64,000 nt of DNA, taken from positions 51,232 to 115,231 of the IMG/VR virus record IMGVR_UViG_3300025010_000033. One strand, written 5' to 3'. The stretch comes from a virus. Below the pieces are notes generated by a model. That model was not told the origin of the DNA, ran no database searches, and saw only the letters and a list, made by a program, of their open reading frames with translations. The position numbers were made by a program, and so were the translations under genes. This document shows, one piece after another, positions 33,791-41,672 of the stretch. How positions within the stretch are numbered: position 1 is the first letter of the stretch; each line of letters begins with the position of its first letter.

Positions 33791-33814
33791 GGAGCTTTAC
33801 AGCTTCTTTTTTCT
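33789..33814 (+). terminator. Rho-independent terminator
   Basis: AAGGAGCT/AGCTTCTT with a TTAC loop and TTTTTTC tail. Confidence 0.8.
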
Positions 33815-33897
33815 TTGCCTTAATACTAATTCCCTCTATCCATAATCCAACCTCTTAAAACCCTATCCACGGGCCTTAAAAACTAAAATAAAATAGT

Positions 33898-33926
33898 TTG
33901 ACATTGCGCTATCTATCTATTATAAT
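33898..33926 (+). promoter_or_regulatory. Sigma-A-type promoter
   Basis: TTGACA, 17 bases, TATAAT, with the ACTAAAATAAAAT element just upstream. Confidence 0.85.
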
Positions 33927-33938
33927 CTTAATTAATAG

Positions 33939-34064
33939 ATCAAATATAAATTATTAGTACCGGAAACAATAGAAGAAGCAGAAATATGGATAAAAAATTA
34001 TCAAAGAATCAGAACTCAAATTTGGGAATATAATCAAACTCAATTAGATAATTACAAGGACTGA
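33939..34064 (+). CDS. Possible leaderless small protein (41 aa) or small RNA
   Basis: The transcript begins at about 33933 and contains no ribosome site, but the frame from ATC (33939) reads IKYKLLVPETIEEAEIWIKN and continues protein-like to a TGA. A terminator follows at 34057-34077. Either a leaderless sORF or a decayed gene. Confidence 0.35.
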   Translation: MKYKLLVPETIEEAEIWIKNYQRIRTQIWEYNQTQLDNYKD

Positions 34065-34077
34065 ATAAGTCCTTTTC
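34057..34077 (+). terminator. Rho-independent terminator
   Basis: AAGGACT/AGTCCTT with GAAT loop, TTTTC tail. Confidence 0.75.
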
Positions 34078-34277
34078 TTTTTGTCTCACAATCCCTCCAT
34101 ACCTTCCACGATGCCTTGTAAGCTCTCAGATATCCTACACTAATACAAATATACCACTAAATCATCAATAAGGCCACAAACAATGCTAAAATAATATTTA
34201 TGTTTTGCTATTGTAATTGCGCTAGAAATAGATTAATATATAAATATCAGATTAATTAAATAAAAGGAGTGCTTCAA

Positions 34278-34484
34278 ATGGCAAACTACAAAGCAATCTT
34301 ATTAAATGATCAAGGCGCATGTCTGGCTGAAAGAAATTGTGATACAGTCGAGGAAATCAGAAATCTACTAAATGAGTATTCAGACCCAGAAAATATTGAC
34401 TTAAGAGTGTTAGAAGATCATGAAGAAGTAGAAATAGGATGGTACATAGATAATGGATTTATGGAAGATTATGAAGAGAATTAG
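34278..34484 (+). CDS. Hypothetical acidic protein (68 aa)
   Basis: Begins MANYKAILLNDQGACLAERNCDTVEEIRNLL and ends acidic (EDHEEVEIGWYIDNGFMEDYEEN). AAAAGGAGTGCTTCAA precedes the ATG. Similar in style to other small right-arm genes with GGAGTGCT-type sites. Unknown function. Confidence 0.7.
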   Translation: MANYKAILLNDQGACLAERNCDTVEEIRNLLNEYSDPENIDLRVLEDHEEVEIGWYIDNGFMEDYEEN

Positions 34485-34506
34485 GAGCCAGTAATGGTTC
34501 CTTTTC
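34484..34506 (+). terminator. Rho-independent terminator
   Basis: GGAGCCA/TGGTTCC with GTAA loop, TTTTC tail. Confidence 0.75.
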
Positions 34507-34590
34507 TTTTTGTCTAAATACTTTCAAACTCTTGATTTATGGGATATAGTAAAGTGTAAAATAATTATTTTTAAAAACATTAAAAATCTA

Positions 34591-34618
34591 TTGCATTAAT
34601 CTTAAAAATGATTATAAT
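34591..34618 (+). promoter_or_regulatory. Promoter
   Basis: TTGCAT, 16 bases, TATAAT upstream of 34652. Confidence 0.6.
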
Positions 34619-34651
34619 TATATTATAAGGTAAATAAAAGGAGTGCTGAAG

Positions 34652-34906
34652 ATGAGTAAAAAGTCGCGGTCAGTCGATACACAAACCCTTACTAAAATTA
34701 AAAAAGATGCTGAGAAAGTCAGAAAAATACATGAGAAAATGGAAAAAATGGTTCAAGAACTAAAGGAAATTCACGAAGAGAATAATTGGTTAAATTACTT
34801 AAACAGTGCTAACGTGGAATTAACCGAGCAAGAAACTGGAGAATTTTATGAAGCATCAGACATTATAAATAGAGCAGAAAAAGTAATTATAAGAAAAGGC
34901 CAGTAA
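34652..34906 (+). CDS. Hypothetical coiled-coil protein (84 aa)
   Basis: Almost entirely helical (VDTQTLTKIKKDAEKVRKIHEKMEKMVQELKEIHEENNWLNYLN). AAAAGGAGTGCTGAAG precedes the ATG. No family recognised. Confidence 0.7.
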   Translation: MSKKSRSVDTQTLTKIKKDAEKVRKIHEKMEKMVQELKEIHEENNWLNYLNSANVELTEQETGEFYEASDIINRAEKVIIRKGQ

Positions 34907-34918
34907 TGGTCTTTTCTT
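34894..34918 (+). terminator. Rho-independent terminator
   Basis: AAAAGGCCA/TGGTCTTTT with GTAA loop; the stem overlaps the gene's last codons. Confidence 0.75.
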
Positions 34919-34930
34919 TATTCTTTTTGT

Positions 34931-34960
34931 TTGACCTTATAATATATCCTATGATAAAAT
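34931..34960 (+). promoter_or_regulatory. Promoter
   Basis: TTGACC, 18 bases, TAAAAT (extended by TGA). Confidence 0.6.
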
Positions 34961-34992
34961 AGAGTATAAATAATTTTAGAAAGGGTGATGAT

Positions 34993-35151
34993 ATGATTAA
35001 AATTGAAATCGAAGAATCTCCTGAATATTCGCGCTGCACTTCATGTTTTGCAAAAGAGAATCTTAAAAACTTAATTATTGGATCAATACAGGTAACTTTA
35101 TGCAAAACATGTCAAAATAAAATTATAAATATTTTAAAAGATGCTGAATAA
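34993..35151 (+). CDS. Small zinc-finger protein (52 aa)
   Basis: CTSCFAKENLKNLIIGS then CKTCQNKI form a CxxC...CxxC zinc ribbon in a 52-aa protein. AAAGGGTGATGAT precedes the ATG. It has its own promoter and terminator. Probably a nucleic-acid- or host-RNA-polymerase-binding factor (inference). Confidence 0.75.
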   Translation: MIKIEIEESPEYSRCTSCFAKENLKNLIIGSIQVTLCKTCQNKIINILKDAE

Positions 35152-35165
35152 AGCATCTTTTTCTT
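35136..35165 (+). terminator. Rho-independent terminator
   Basis: AAAAGATGC/GCATCTTTT with TGAATAAA loop, TTCTTTTC tail. Confidence 0.8.
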
Positions 35166-35263
35166 TTCAATTTCTCAAACCAAATGCCCATTTTATTTGA
35201 CATATCTAATAATATCTATACACTGTTAATTAATCATATAATAAATTTGAAAGGAGCGATAAA

Positions 35264-35452
35264 ATGAATATCAAAAAGAAGCATATTAATAAATTTATCA
35301 AATTAGCTAATGAATTGGATACGCTAATTAAAGAAATTAAAGAGTATTGCCCGGAAGCTCAATATTATGTGTCTGTAGAAACATTAAACCTAATGAACGG
35401 AGAAACGCACGATGACAAACATTTTCAGCATTCATTGAGAGAGAAAATATAG
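35264..35452 (+). CDS. Hypothetical protein (62 aa)
   Basis: Helical N-terminus (NKFIKLANELDTLIKEIKEYCPEAQYYVSVETLNLMNG). GGAGCGATAAA precedes the ATG. Promoter TTGACA at 35197 with a non-optimal -10. No family recognised. Confidence 0.7.
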   Translation: MNIKKKHINKFIKLANELDTLIKEIKEYCPEAQYYVSVETLNLMNGETHDDKHFQHSLREKI

Positions 35453-35510
35453 TGAAAAGTGTTGCTGTAAAAACATTGAGTGATGGAGACTGGTAAAATC
35501 AATAATTTTA

Positions 35511-35560
35511 AAATAAGAGTACAAAAAGACATAAATAATTATTGTACTCTTATTTGTTTT
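35511..35560 (+). terminator. Rho-independent terminator or long hairpin
   Basis: AAATAAGAGTACAA/TTGTACTCTTATTT, 14 bp perfect, followed by GTTTTGTG. Confidence 0.65.
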
Positions 35561-35608
35561 GTGTTAAAATATAAATATCAGATACATATTAAAAAGGAGG
35601 TTTTCCAA

Positions 35609-36775
35609 ATGAAAGTATACAAATGTTTTACATCAGATTTCCAAGACCTAGAAAAGAAAATTAAGCGCATCACTAAAAAACTCGACAAGAACTCCCTCAA
35701 ATGGTCTTTCGAAGTCCTTGGAGAATCAGGCGAAGAAGTTAGAGTTATTGACTATGTTAACCGCGATAATATACCATCTTGGCAATTCAGCCCTAAAGAT
35801 TGTGGAATGGTTGTAGTCGATGTTACCTTATACACTTTTGAAATGGAATCACTAAAATTAGGCGAATTTGAAGTTCTGGCAGTAATTGAACATAATGCGG
35901 TTGAAGGCTCAAACGAAAATATCATACACGTTATCAAGGAAAATGCTTCAATCCCTGTTGAATATCGAACAGTAAAAAGTCACTGTCAACATTGCAATTC
36001 TGACAGAAAGAGAAACAAAACAGTCCTTCTGATTAATTCAGAAAATGAAATTATCCAAGTTGGCAGCACTTGCATAAAAGAGTATACAGGGATTGACGGA
36101 CTAAGCATCATAGGTAATTATCAAGACATACACGACATTTGTATTGAAGAACCTGCAATGGATTATGATAACCTCGGAAAACAATCTAAGTATTTAAAAA
36201 CTCTTGATTATCTTACAAATTGTCTAAACTTGATTAACTCAGAAGGGTACAAAAAGGAAGAAACTAAAAACGAAGCTTGGGATCTAACCAAAAAATCTGG
36301 CAAAAATGAAAAATATGAAGTAATGGCCCAGGAAGTTATAACCTACTTCAAAAGCAAAGAGTTCAAAGAGTATGAAACATTCCAAAACAATATCAAAATA
36401 TATCTTAGTAATGAGTACACCAAAATAAACGGAATTGTGGCCTATGCTTATGTAACTTATCAAAAGGAAATTGAAAAGGATATCAAAAGAGCAAAGGAAA
36501 ACGAAGGTAAAAAAGATTCCAATTACGTTGGAGAAGTCAGTGAAAAAATTCAAACTGAATTAACCTATATGAATTCATATTCTTTTGATACCGAATGGGG
36601 AACCTCCTATATTCATAAATTTTTAGATCAAAATGGAAATATTTTTGTATGGAAGTCCTCAAATTCAGTAAGAGCGGATCAAGGTGAAGTTGTTAAAATC
36701 AAAGGTACAATTAAAGATCATTCCGAATACGCAGGAGCGAAGCAGACAATTTTAACTAGATGTAAAATAGCTTGA
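35609..36775 (+). CDS. Phage nucleic-acid-binding protein with Cys cluster and OB-like C-terminus (388 aa)
   Basis: Central Cys motif CQHCNSDRKRNKTVLLINSENEIIQVGSTCIKEYTG (about residues 120-155) is typical of a recurrent phage/plasmid family. The C-terminal 100 residues (WGTSYIHKFLDQNGNIFVWKSSN...GEVVKIKGTIKDHSEYAGAKQTILTRCK) look like an OB-fold ssDNA-binding domain. The start ATG is after AAAAAGGAGGTTTTCCAA. Probably involved in replication or recombination. Confidence 0.75.
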   Translation: MKVYKCFTSDFQDLEKKIKRITKKLDKNSLKWSFEVLGESGEEVRVIDYVNRDNIPSWQFSPKDCGMVVVDVTLYTFEMESLKLGEFEVLAVIEHNAVEGSNENIIHVIKENASIPVEYRTVKSHCQHCNSDRKRNKTVLLINSENEIIQVGSTCIKEYTGIDGLSIIGNYQDIHDICIEEPAMDYDNLGKQSKYLKTLDYLTNCLNLINSEGYKKEETKNEAWDLTKKSGKNEKYEVMAQEVITYFKSKEFKEYETFQNNIKIYLSNEYTKINGIVAYAYVTYQKEIEKDIKRAKENEGKKDSNYVGEVSEKIQTELTYMNSYSFDTEWGTSYIHKFLDQNGNIFVWKSSNSVRADQGEVVKIKGTIKDHSEYAGAKQTILTRCKIA

Positions 36776-36784
36776 AGGGATACT

Positions 36785-36816
36785 AAAGACTAGGCAAAAA
36801 CCTAGTCTTTTTCTTT
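36785..36816 (+). terminator. Rho-independent terminator
   Basis: AAAGACTAGG/CCTAGTCTTT with AAAAA-rich loop, TTTCTTTT tail. Confidence 0.85.
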
Positions 36817-37080
36817 TATCTAAATATAAAATATAATAAAATTACTCCTTCCGGCTCCCACTAATCCAAACACCTCGCACAGAATGCCACCTATAAGCCC
36901 TCAGAATCTATACCCCTATATAATTGCACTTTAACACGTTTTAAACTTGTTAAAATCAAAATGCAGGTATAAGGTCTATAAATTATAAAATAATTTTTCT
37001 GTATAACTTCTATTTTCCTTTATTCTATGATATACTTAATAAAATTAAATATATTGGAATTTGAAAGGAGAAAACTACAT
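36817..37080 (+). other. G-poor spacer containing a TTTTAAACTTG..AATGCAGGT motif
   Basis: Similar sequences (TTTAAACTTG...AAAATGCAGGT) occur at about 36940 and 41730, and a more diverged one at about 39200. Contains the promoter for 37081 (-10 TATACT near 37031). Nothing else seen. Confidence 0.35.
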
Positions 37081-37533
37081 ATGAAAAACTTAAAATCTGG
37101 AATGATTGTCAAGCACAATAACGAATTATGCAAACTGTCCAGGGGTGCCGAAAAGAAATTATACTTCGTTCCTGCTAAATATTATGTGCAATCATGGGAG
37201 GATTTAGAGGTAGCCTCTGAGGAAAATACTCAAGATACTACCCACGATGAAAAAGTAGAATTCCTCAAAAATGATTTTACATGGGGCGAAGTAGTTAAGA
37301 CTTATACTATTGGAGAATATGTTGTCTTTGAATATATAGATGGTTACGATCTAGAGCATGAAAAAGTAAAAAACATCAGATTCCACGCTCTAATCAATTA
37401 TCAAACTGTTAGTATCTCATATCATTCTTTAGATTCCTGCTTAGTTGGCACAATCGCATATAAATTTGATGGAGCGAACTCTCAAGCAGCAGGTTACTTT
37501 GAAAAAATGATTGGAATGAAAGGAGCAAAATAA
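37081..37533 (+). CDS. Hypothetical protein (150 aa)
   Basis: Starts MKNLKSGMIVKHNNELCKLSRGAEKKLYFVPAKYYVQSW, a beta-rich fold. GGAGAAAACTACAT precedes the ATG. It is followed directly by a 42-aa gene (TAAATG). No family recognised. Confidence 0.7.
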   Translation: MKNLKSGMIVKHNNELCKLSRGAEKKLYFVPAKYYVQSWEDLEVASEENTQDTTHDEKVEFLKNDFTWGEVVKTYTIGEYVVFEYIDGYDLEHEKVKNIRFHALINYQTVSISYHSLDSCLVGTIAYKFDGANSQAAGYFEKMIGMKGAK

Positions 37534-37662
37534 ATGAATTACAACAAAACTCAAAAACGAGTCCTGCGCTACAGATTAGCACAAAAAATGGACGTTTGTT
37601 GTTGGCCTACAAATCAATGGGGAATATCTAGTATTCCATTTCTTAAAAAAGTAATTAAATAA
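37534..37662 (+). CDS. Small basic protein (42 aa)
   Basis: Starts at the base after the previous stop, behind AAAGGAGCAAAATAA, and reads MNYNKTQKRVLRYRLAQKMD...ending FLKKVIK. Basic and Trp-containing; likely to bind RNA or a protein partner. Its position implies coupling with the 150-aa gene. Confidence 0.65.
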   Translation: MNYNKTQKRVLRYRLAQKMDVCCWPTNQWGISSIPFLKKVIK

Positions 37663-37671
37663 AACAAAATT

Positions 37672-37697
37672 AAGAGCTAACAATTAGCTCTTTTTCT
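37672..37697 (+). terminator. Rho-independent terminator
   Basis: AAGAGCT/AGCTCTT with AACAATT loop, TTTTC tail. Confidence 0.8.
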
Positions 37698-37754
37698 TTT
37701 CTCTCCAATCCATTAAAAATCCATTTTTATAGCATAAATAGAGATATAAAAACC

Positions 37755-37782
37755 TTGACTTTAAGTCATAAATCGTTATACT
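37755..37782 (+). promoter_or_regulatory. Sigma-A-type promoter
   Basis: TTGACT, 16 bases, TATACT, upstream of 37823. Confidence 0.75.
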
Positions 37783-37822
37783 TATATTATAAATTGTTTC
37801 AAATTTGAAGGGAGTTTTTCAA

Positions 37823-37975
37823 ATGAAATACGAAGTAACTAAAAAATTCATCGGCGGGATCTTAAAGGGATTAAATCACACTAGCATTACCTCAGTAAAA
37901 TTCGAAGTTGGATTCACCTGTAGGGATTCAATCGGAGGCAGTCCTTATAAAATAATTTCCTGTAATCCAGTGTAA
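37823..37975 (+). CDS. Hypothetical small protein (50 aa)
   Basis: Reads MKYEVTKKFIGGILKGLNHTSITSVKFEVGF...; beta-rich, pattern typical of DUF4314-like small phage proteins but not sure. TTGAAGGGAGTTTTTCAA precedes the ATG. Own promoter and terminator. Confidence 0.65.
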   Translation: MKYEVTKKFIGGILKGLNHTSITSVKFEVGFTCRDSIGGSPYKIISCNPV

Positions 37976-37980
37976 ACTAA

Positions 37981-38004
37981 AAAGGAAGGGTAAAACCTTC
38001 CTTT
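37981..38004 (+). terminator. Rho-independent terminator or attenuator
   Basis: AAAGGAAGG/CCTTCCTTT with GTAAAA loop; the T-tract is weak, so read-through into 38030 is likely. Confidence 0.65.
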
Positions 38005-38029
38005 AATAATTTGAAGGAGTGATAAACAA

Positions 38030-38377
38030 ATGTTTAAACCAGTAACAACCAAACAAACTAATAAAATGTCTCAAAACTATAAAAAATTCATTTCTACACT
38101 ATTCGGAGTTGAGGCAATCGGAGCCACAAAGCAAGAAGCTGAACAAAATTTATATGATCTCATTAACTGGAATACAAAGCAATTCAGAAAATACTTTCAG
38201 CATGAAAATATAATTGCTATATTATCAAATAGTCCTTACGATCTTAATCAATATCATTATTCTTATATTCGAGAAGGAAGGGAGTCGGGAACAACCATAT
38301 TCGATGCAATAAGCGACAAGGAAGCAATAAATAAAGCTCAGAGATATTTTGATGAATACATAGGATGTTCAAATTAA
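38030..38377 (+). CDS. Hypothetical protein (115 aa)
   Basis: MFKPVTTKQTNKMSQNYKKFISTLFGVEAIGATKQEAEQNLYDLIN...; a helical protein with a repeated amphipathic pattern. GAAGGAGTGATAAACAA precedes the ATG. No family recognised. Confidence 0.7.
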   Translation: MFKPVTTKQTNKMSQNYKKFISTLFGVEAIGATKQEAEQNLYDLINWNTKQFRKYFQHENIIAILSNSPYDLNQYHYSYIREGRESGTTIFDAISDKEAINKAQRYFDEYIGCSN

Positions 38378-38397
38378 GACTCTTAGGAGTCTTTTTC
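38376..38397 (+). terminator. Rho-independent terminator
   Basis: AAGACTC/GAGTCTT, TTTTC tail. Confidence 0.75.
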
Positions 38398-38484
38398 TTT
38401 GTCTTGCTATAAAGTTTTACCTTAAACATATTCTAGTGCCTAAAAAGTGCCATTATGGGCCTTAAAATTAAATATAATTACTAT

Positions 38485-38514
38485 TTGACGTTTATATTTG
38501 TTCTATGGTATTAT
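38485..38514 (+). promoter_or_regulatory. Promoter
   Basis: TTGACG, 18 bases, TATTAT, upstream of 38549. Confidence 0.65.
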
Positions 38515-38548
38515 ATCAATAAGAAATAAATTCAGGAGGTTATTACTT

Positions 38549-39040
38549 ATGAAAAAATATGATTTCGTAAAAATTCCAAACATCGGCGTAGGTAAAATTG
38601 AAAACATTTGGGACAACAAAGACGTTGAAGTTATTATTTGTGGTACTAAATACTATAGGGATTTAACCGAGGATAGGCCAGACATAGGAAACGTTGAACC
38701 TGCCACGGAAAAAGAATACATAGAATTTATTAAATTCATGGTTAAAGAACTAACCGCAAAGTCTAAAAATAAAAGGAGCGAAGCAACAGAATATAATAAG
38801 GAAGTTGATGGAGAAGCCACAAAGCGAAAAGGAAAAGTAAGTGTAATAAATGGTCAGTATGCTTTTGGATTATGTGAGAATTCAATATCTAGTCATCATA
38901 GAGAATTATTGTCTGATGCTAAGAAAGCAAAGGAGTTAAAAGAAAAACTTAAAAAAGAAATTGCATGGTATAAACATAGGGATAAATTAATAAAAGAGGC
39001 TGAAAAGGAAAGAAAGAATAGAGAAAAGAACGCAGGGTAA
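38549..39040 (+). CDS. Hypothetical protein (163 aa)
   Basis: Beta-rich start (MKKYDFVKIPNIGVGKIENIWDNKDVEVIICGTKYYRDL), then a Lys/Glu-rich long helix at the C-terminus. AGGAGGTTATTACTT precedes the ATG. No family is certain. Own promoter and terminator. Confidence 0.7.
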   Translation: MKKYDFVKIPNIGVGKIENIWDNKDVEVIICGTKYYRDLTEDRPDIGNVEPATEKEYIEFIKFMVKELTAKSKNKRSEATEYNKEVDGEATKRKGKVSVINGQYAFGLCENSISSHHRELLSDAKKAKELKEKLKKEIAWYKHRDKLIKEAEKERKNREKNAG

Positions 39041-39047
39041 ACCATCT

Positions 39048-39078
39048 AAAGACTAGAAATAAAATTCTAGTCTTTTTT
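39048..39078 (+). terminator. Rho-independent terminator
   Basis: AAAGACTAGAA/TTCTAGTCTTT, T-tract. Confidence 0.85.
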
Positions 39079-39445
39079 ATGTTCATTCAGCCCGATCAAC
39101 TCATTTCCCCATTTAAATCCTTGACAAACCAAAAACACACCCACAAAAACGGCCTTTCCTGCCCTCAGATTGTATTACCCTTTATAATCTTACCTAGTAT
39201 ACCTTTTAAACGTCTCAGAATCAAAATACATCAATTATCCCTGCTAATCTAGGCTATTTTATCCAAGATCCCATTCAAATCTAAAAATAATATTAATTAT
39301 ATAGTAATACTGAGCAAACAATAGTAATCAATAGATAATGTCATATAATCCACTGTAAATAGGCTAAAACATGGTTATTTGAGAGTATACAATATTATTT
39401 TAAGTATGTTATACTTAAGAGTACCATAAATACAAAAATAAATTG
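39079..39445 (+). other. Gene-free G-poor region before the HNH gene
   Basis: About 370 bases without coding signal; a TTAAGTA/TACTTAA hairpin lies at about 39400-39418. See the leader ORF at 39461. Confidence 0.35.
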
Positions 39446-39460
39446 AAAGGAGATAGAGAG

Positions 39461-39490
39461 ATTTTAATTAATATTTTTGGTTATACATAA
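39461..39490 (+). CDS. Possible 9-aa leader peptide ILINIFGYT
   Basis: After AAAGGAG and eight bases, AUU begins a frame reading ILINIFGYT-stop, with no ATG. Similar frames occur at 30562 and 22792. About 70 bases before the endonuclease start. Confidence 0.3.
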   Translation: MLINIFGYT

Positions 39491-39561
39491 GTAGGTTTTT
39501 ATTGATAATGGGATAATGGGTTGATAAATAAAATTATAAAAAGAAAGAGGATGAATAATTA

Positions 39562-40617
39562 ATGCCAAAATTAGTATCTTATGAAGAAAATCACAGAATT
39601 AATGAAAATGAAGAATTGGAAAAGTTATGCAGTAAACATTATATCTATTTCCCTGAAGAAAGTTCTTGGTTTCCTTGTAATGATAAATATTTTAATAAAA
39701 ATCCAACAAATACTAAAGACGGCTTAAATGGACTATGTAAAAAATGTTTAGGTAAAAATAGTAAAAAATACAATAAACCTAAAAAACCTAAAAACATAAT
39801 ACCAGAAAGATTACAACAAACTTATGAAAATATGAGACAAAGATGCTACAATCCTAATGCAAAAAGTTATAAATATTATGGGGATAAAGGAGTTATTATT
39901 TGTGATGAATGGTTAAAAGATAGAAAAACTTTTTATAATTGGGCTTTGTCTAATGGTTATGAAGAAAATCTAACTATTGATAGAAAAGATACTAACGGAA
40001 ATTACGAACCAAATAATTGTAGATGGATAACTCATAAAGAGCAACAAAACAATAAAACAAATAACGTATTTATTGAACACGAAGGGGAAGTAAAAACAGT
40101 ATCACAATGGAGTGAAGAAACTGGAATTAGTGGTAACTCTATAAAAGGAAGATATGAGAAAGGGAAAAATATTATGGAAGATTATTTCCACATAAAAATA
40201 AGTATAAACGGAGAGATAAAAACACTAATAGAATTATCGGAAGAATATGAAATACCATATTCAGCAATGTTAGATAGATACCACAAAGGCTGTAGTTCAG
40301 AAGATTTAATTAGGGATCTTGAACCAAGAGAGACTAAACATATAGAAATTAACGGAGAAATACATACGATTACGGAATGGGCCGAAATTTCAGGTCTAAC
40401 AAGAGAAATAATTATAAATAGAATAGCTTATGGATGGAATATAAATGATTTATTAAAACCTAGAACAAGAGAGGGTAGAAAGAAGTATATAGAAATAAAT
40501 GGGACTAGTCACACAGTTCCAGAATGGTGTGATATTATTGGAATAAGTCCTGTTGGAATGTATAATAGAATTAAGAAAGGACTAAAAGGAAATGATTTAT
40601 TAGCACCAGCAAAGTAA
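39562..40617 (+). CDS. HNH/AP2-type homing endonuclease-like protein with four C-terminal repeats (351 aa)
   Basis: An N-terminal Cys region (C..C, CKKCLGKN) is followed by the HNH/AP2-type block (TYENMRQRCYNPNAKSYKYYGDKGVIICDEW...LTIDRKDTNGNYEPNNCRWITHKEQ, about residues 90-165). Four repeats of about 50 residues follow, each starting (I)EIxGExxT, then a helix-turn-helix and a RY/RI..G segment. The repeats likely read long DNA targets. GAAAGAGGATGAATAATT precedes the ATG. Free-standing homing endonuclease (inference). Confidence 0.85.
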   Translation: MPKLVSYEENHRINENEELEKLCSKHYIYFPEESSWFPCNDKYFNKNPTNTKDGLNGLCKKCLGKNSKKYNKPKKPKNIIPERLQQTYENMRQRCYNPNAKSYKYYGDKGVIICDEWLKDRKTFYNWALSNGYEENLTIDRKDTNGNYEPNNCRWITHKEQQNNKTNNVFIEHEGEVKTVSQWSEETGISGNSIKGRYEKGKNIMEDYFHIKISINGEIKTLIELSEEYEIPYSAMLDRYHKGCSSEDLIRDLEPRETKHIEINGEIHTITEWAEISGLTREIIINRIAYGWNINDLLKPRTREGRKKYIEINGTSHTVPEWCDIIGISPVGMYNRIKKGLKGNDLLAPAK

Positions 40618-40625
40618 TTAAATAA

Positions 40626-40667
40626 AAGACAAAAAGACTAAGTATAAATATCTAGTCTTTTTGTCTT
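40626..40667 (+). terminator. Rho-independent terminator
   Basis: AAGACAAAAAGACTA/TAGTCTTTTTGTCTT, 15 bp perfect with 12-base loop. Confidence 0.8.
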
Positions 40668-40743
40668 CAGAAGCTTTAAATTGTTTATAAAATATCTACA
40701 ATAAAATAGGACTCCATAAACAAGTAATATATAAAAGTTTTCC

Positions 40744-40772
40744 TTGACTTATTTAGTTCATTACTATAAAAT
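40744..40772 (+). promoter_or_regulatory. Sigma-A-type promoter of the long RNA
   Basis: TTGACT, 17 bases, TAAAAT. Transcription would start at about 40778, just ahead of the first helix. Confidence 0.75.
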
Positions 40773-40777
40773 AGGGA

Positions 40778-41300
40778 ACATAAGAGGGAGCAAACAAAAA
40801 CCTCTTAGCACTTAGAAAAGTCAACTATTCACTTGAATCGAAAAATAAATGTACATAAGGAGGGCCAACAATCACAAAGTATCTTGTGGCGTGACTAGGA
40901 AAACAACCTAGCATGAATTCTTTAAAAAGAGTTGAGATGATCTTTGAAAACTGAATTAAGAGACTAGCCAGCCAACACTTGTCAAATAACATACATTAGA
41001 GTATTCTATCTTAGAATATCCTCTGAGGGTTATAATCAAGAACGTGGTAAAAAATTCGAGTGCGATATGGGCTAGTATAAATTTCTTTTATCTTATCTAA
41101 TTCTCTATCCTTTCTAAATTCTAGCATATGGGATATTCCCTCTATATCAAAATTTTCTTAACAGCGTCCCTTAGTCGAATGATGATCTAAGACAGCCAAA
41201 AGAAAATAAAGATACACGGAATACAAAATATGTTAGATTTTATAAAGGATAGAGGAAAGGATAAAAACATTCTAGGGATATGCTCCTGTTAGTGCCTACT
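40778..41300 (+). ncRNA. Large structured non-coding RNA candidate (about 510 nt)
   Basis: No coding frame fits this promoter-driven stretch. It has local hairpins (TAAGAGG/CCTCTTA 40781/40801; CTAGG/CCTAG 40895/40907; TATTCTA/TAGAATA 41002/41012; CTTAG/CTAAG 41170/41187). Long-range helices include ACTAGCC/GGCTAGT (40963/41070), CTCTATCCTTT/AAAGGATAGAG (41103/41244) and GGGAGCA/TGCTCCT (40786/41281), the last joining the ends. Size and phage context recall large ornate RNAs such as GOLLD or ROOL, but I could not match a consensus. Confidence 0.6.
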
Positions 41301-41320
41301 CAAAAGGAGTATGATAATTT

Positions 41321-41596
41321 ATGATAGCTTTAATTTCTTCTGATTATATCGTTAAAAATCACTTCGAGGAAATTGTGGATAATTTTCCTCAATTAAAGGT
41401 ATTCAATACTAACGATGAAATAATCAGAAACGAAGAAAATTATAACCAATTCGATCAAATTTGTTTTTGTAATTTCGAAATAACAGCCTACACTTCTATG
41501 AAAATTTCGAAATATGCTCCAGAAAAGAAAATACAATTTTCTGATTTATACAGTTTGAAAAATTATCTTTGCAAATTAAAAAACATTCTTAACTAA
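41321..41596 (+). CDS. Hypothetical protein (91 aa)
   Basis: MIALISSDYIVKNHFEEIVDNFPQLKVFNTNDEI... with a cysteine pair (CFCN) and an alpha/beta pattern like a response-regulator receiver fragment. AAAAGGAGTATGATAATTT precedes the ATG. It directly follows the long RNA. No family recognised. Confidence 0.65.
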   Translation: MIALISSDYIVKNHFEEIVDNFPQLKVFNTNDEIIRNEENYNQFDQICFCNFEITAYTSMKISKYAPEKKIQFSDLYSLKNYLCKLKNILN

Positions 41597-41672
41597 AAAT
41601 TAAAATGTAGGCATTAACAAAAGCATATCCCTTAAGCAAAAAAAGAGAGAATTAACCTAAAACATTCTACTA

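Noticed and set aside
34887-35105. Minus-strand frame of 72 codons
   Set aside because: Antisense to the zinc-finger gene at 34993-35151.
41040-41070. TTCGAGTG-type segment resembling a tRNA T-loop
   Set aside because: No acceptor stem or anticodon arm can be drawn; it belongs to the long structured RNA.
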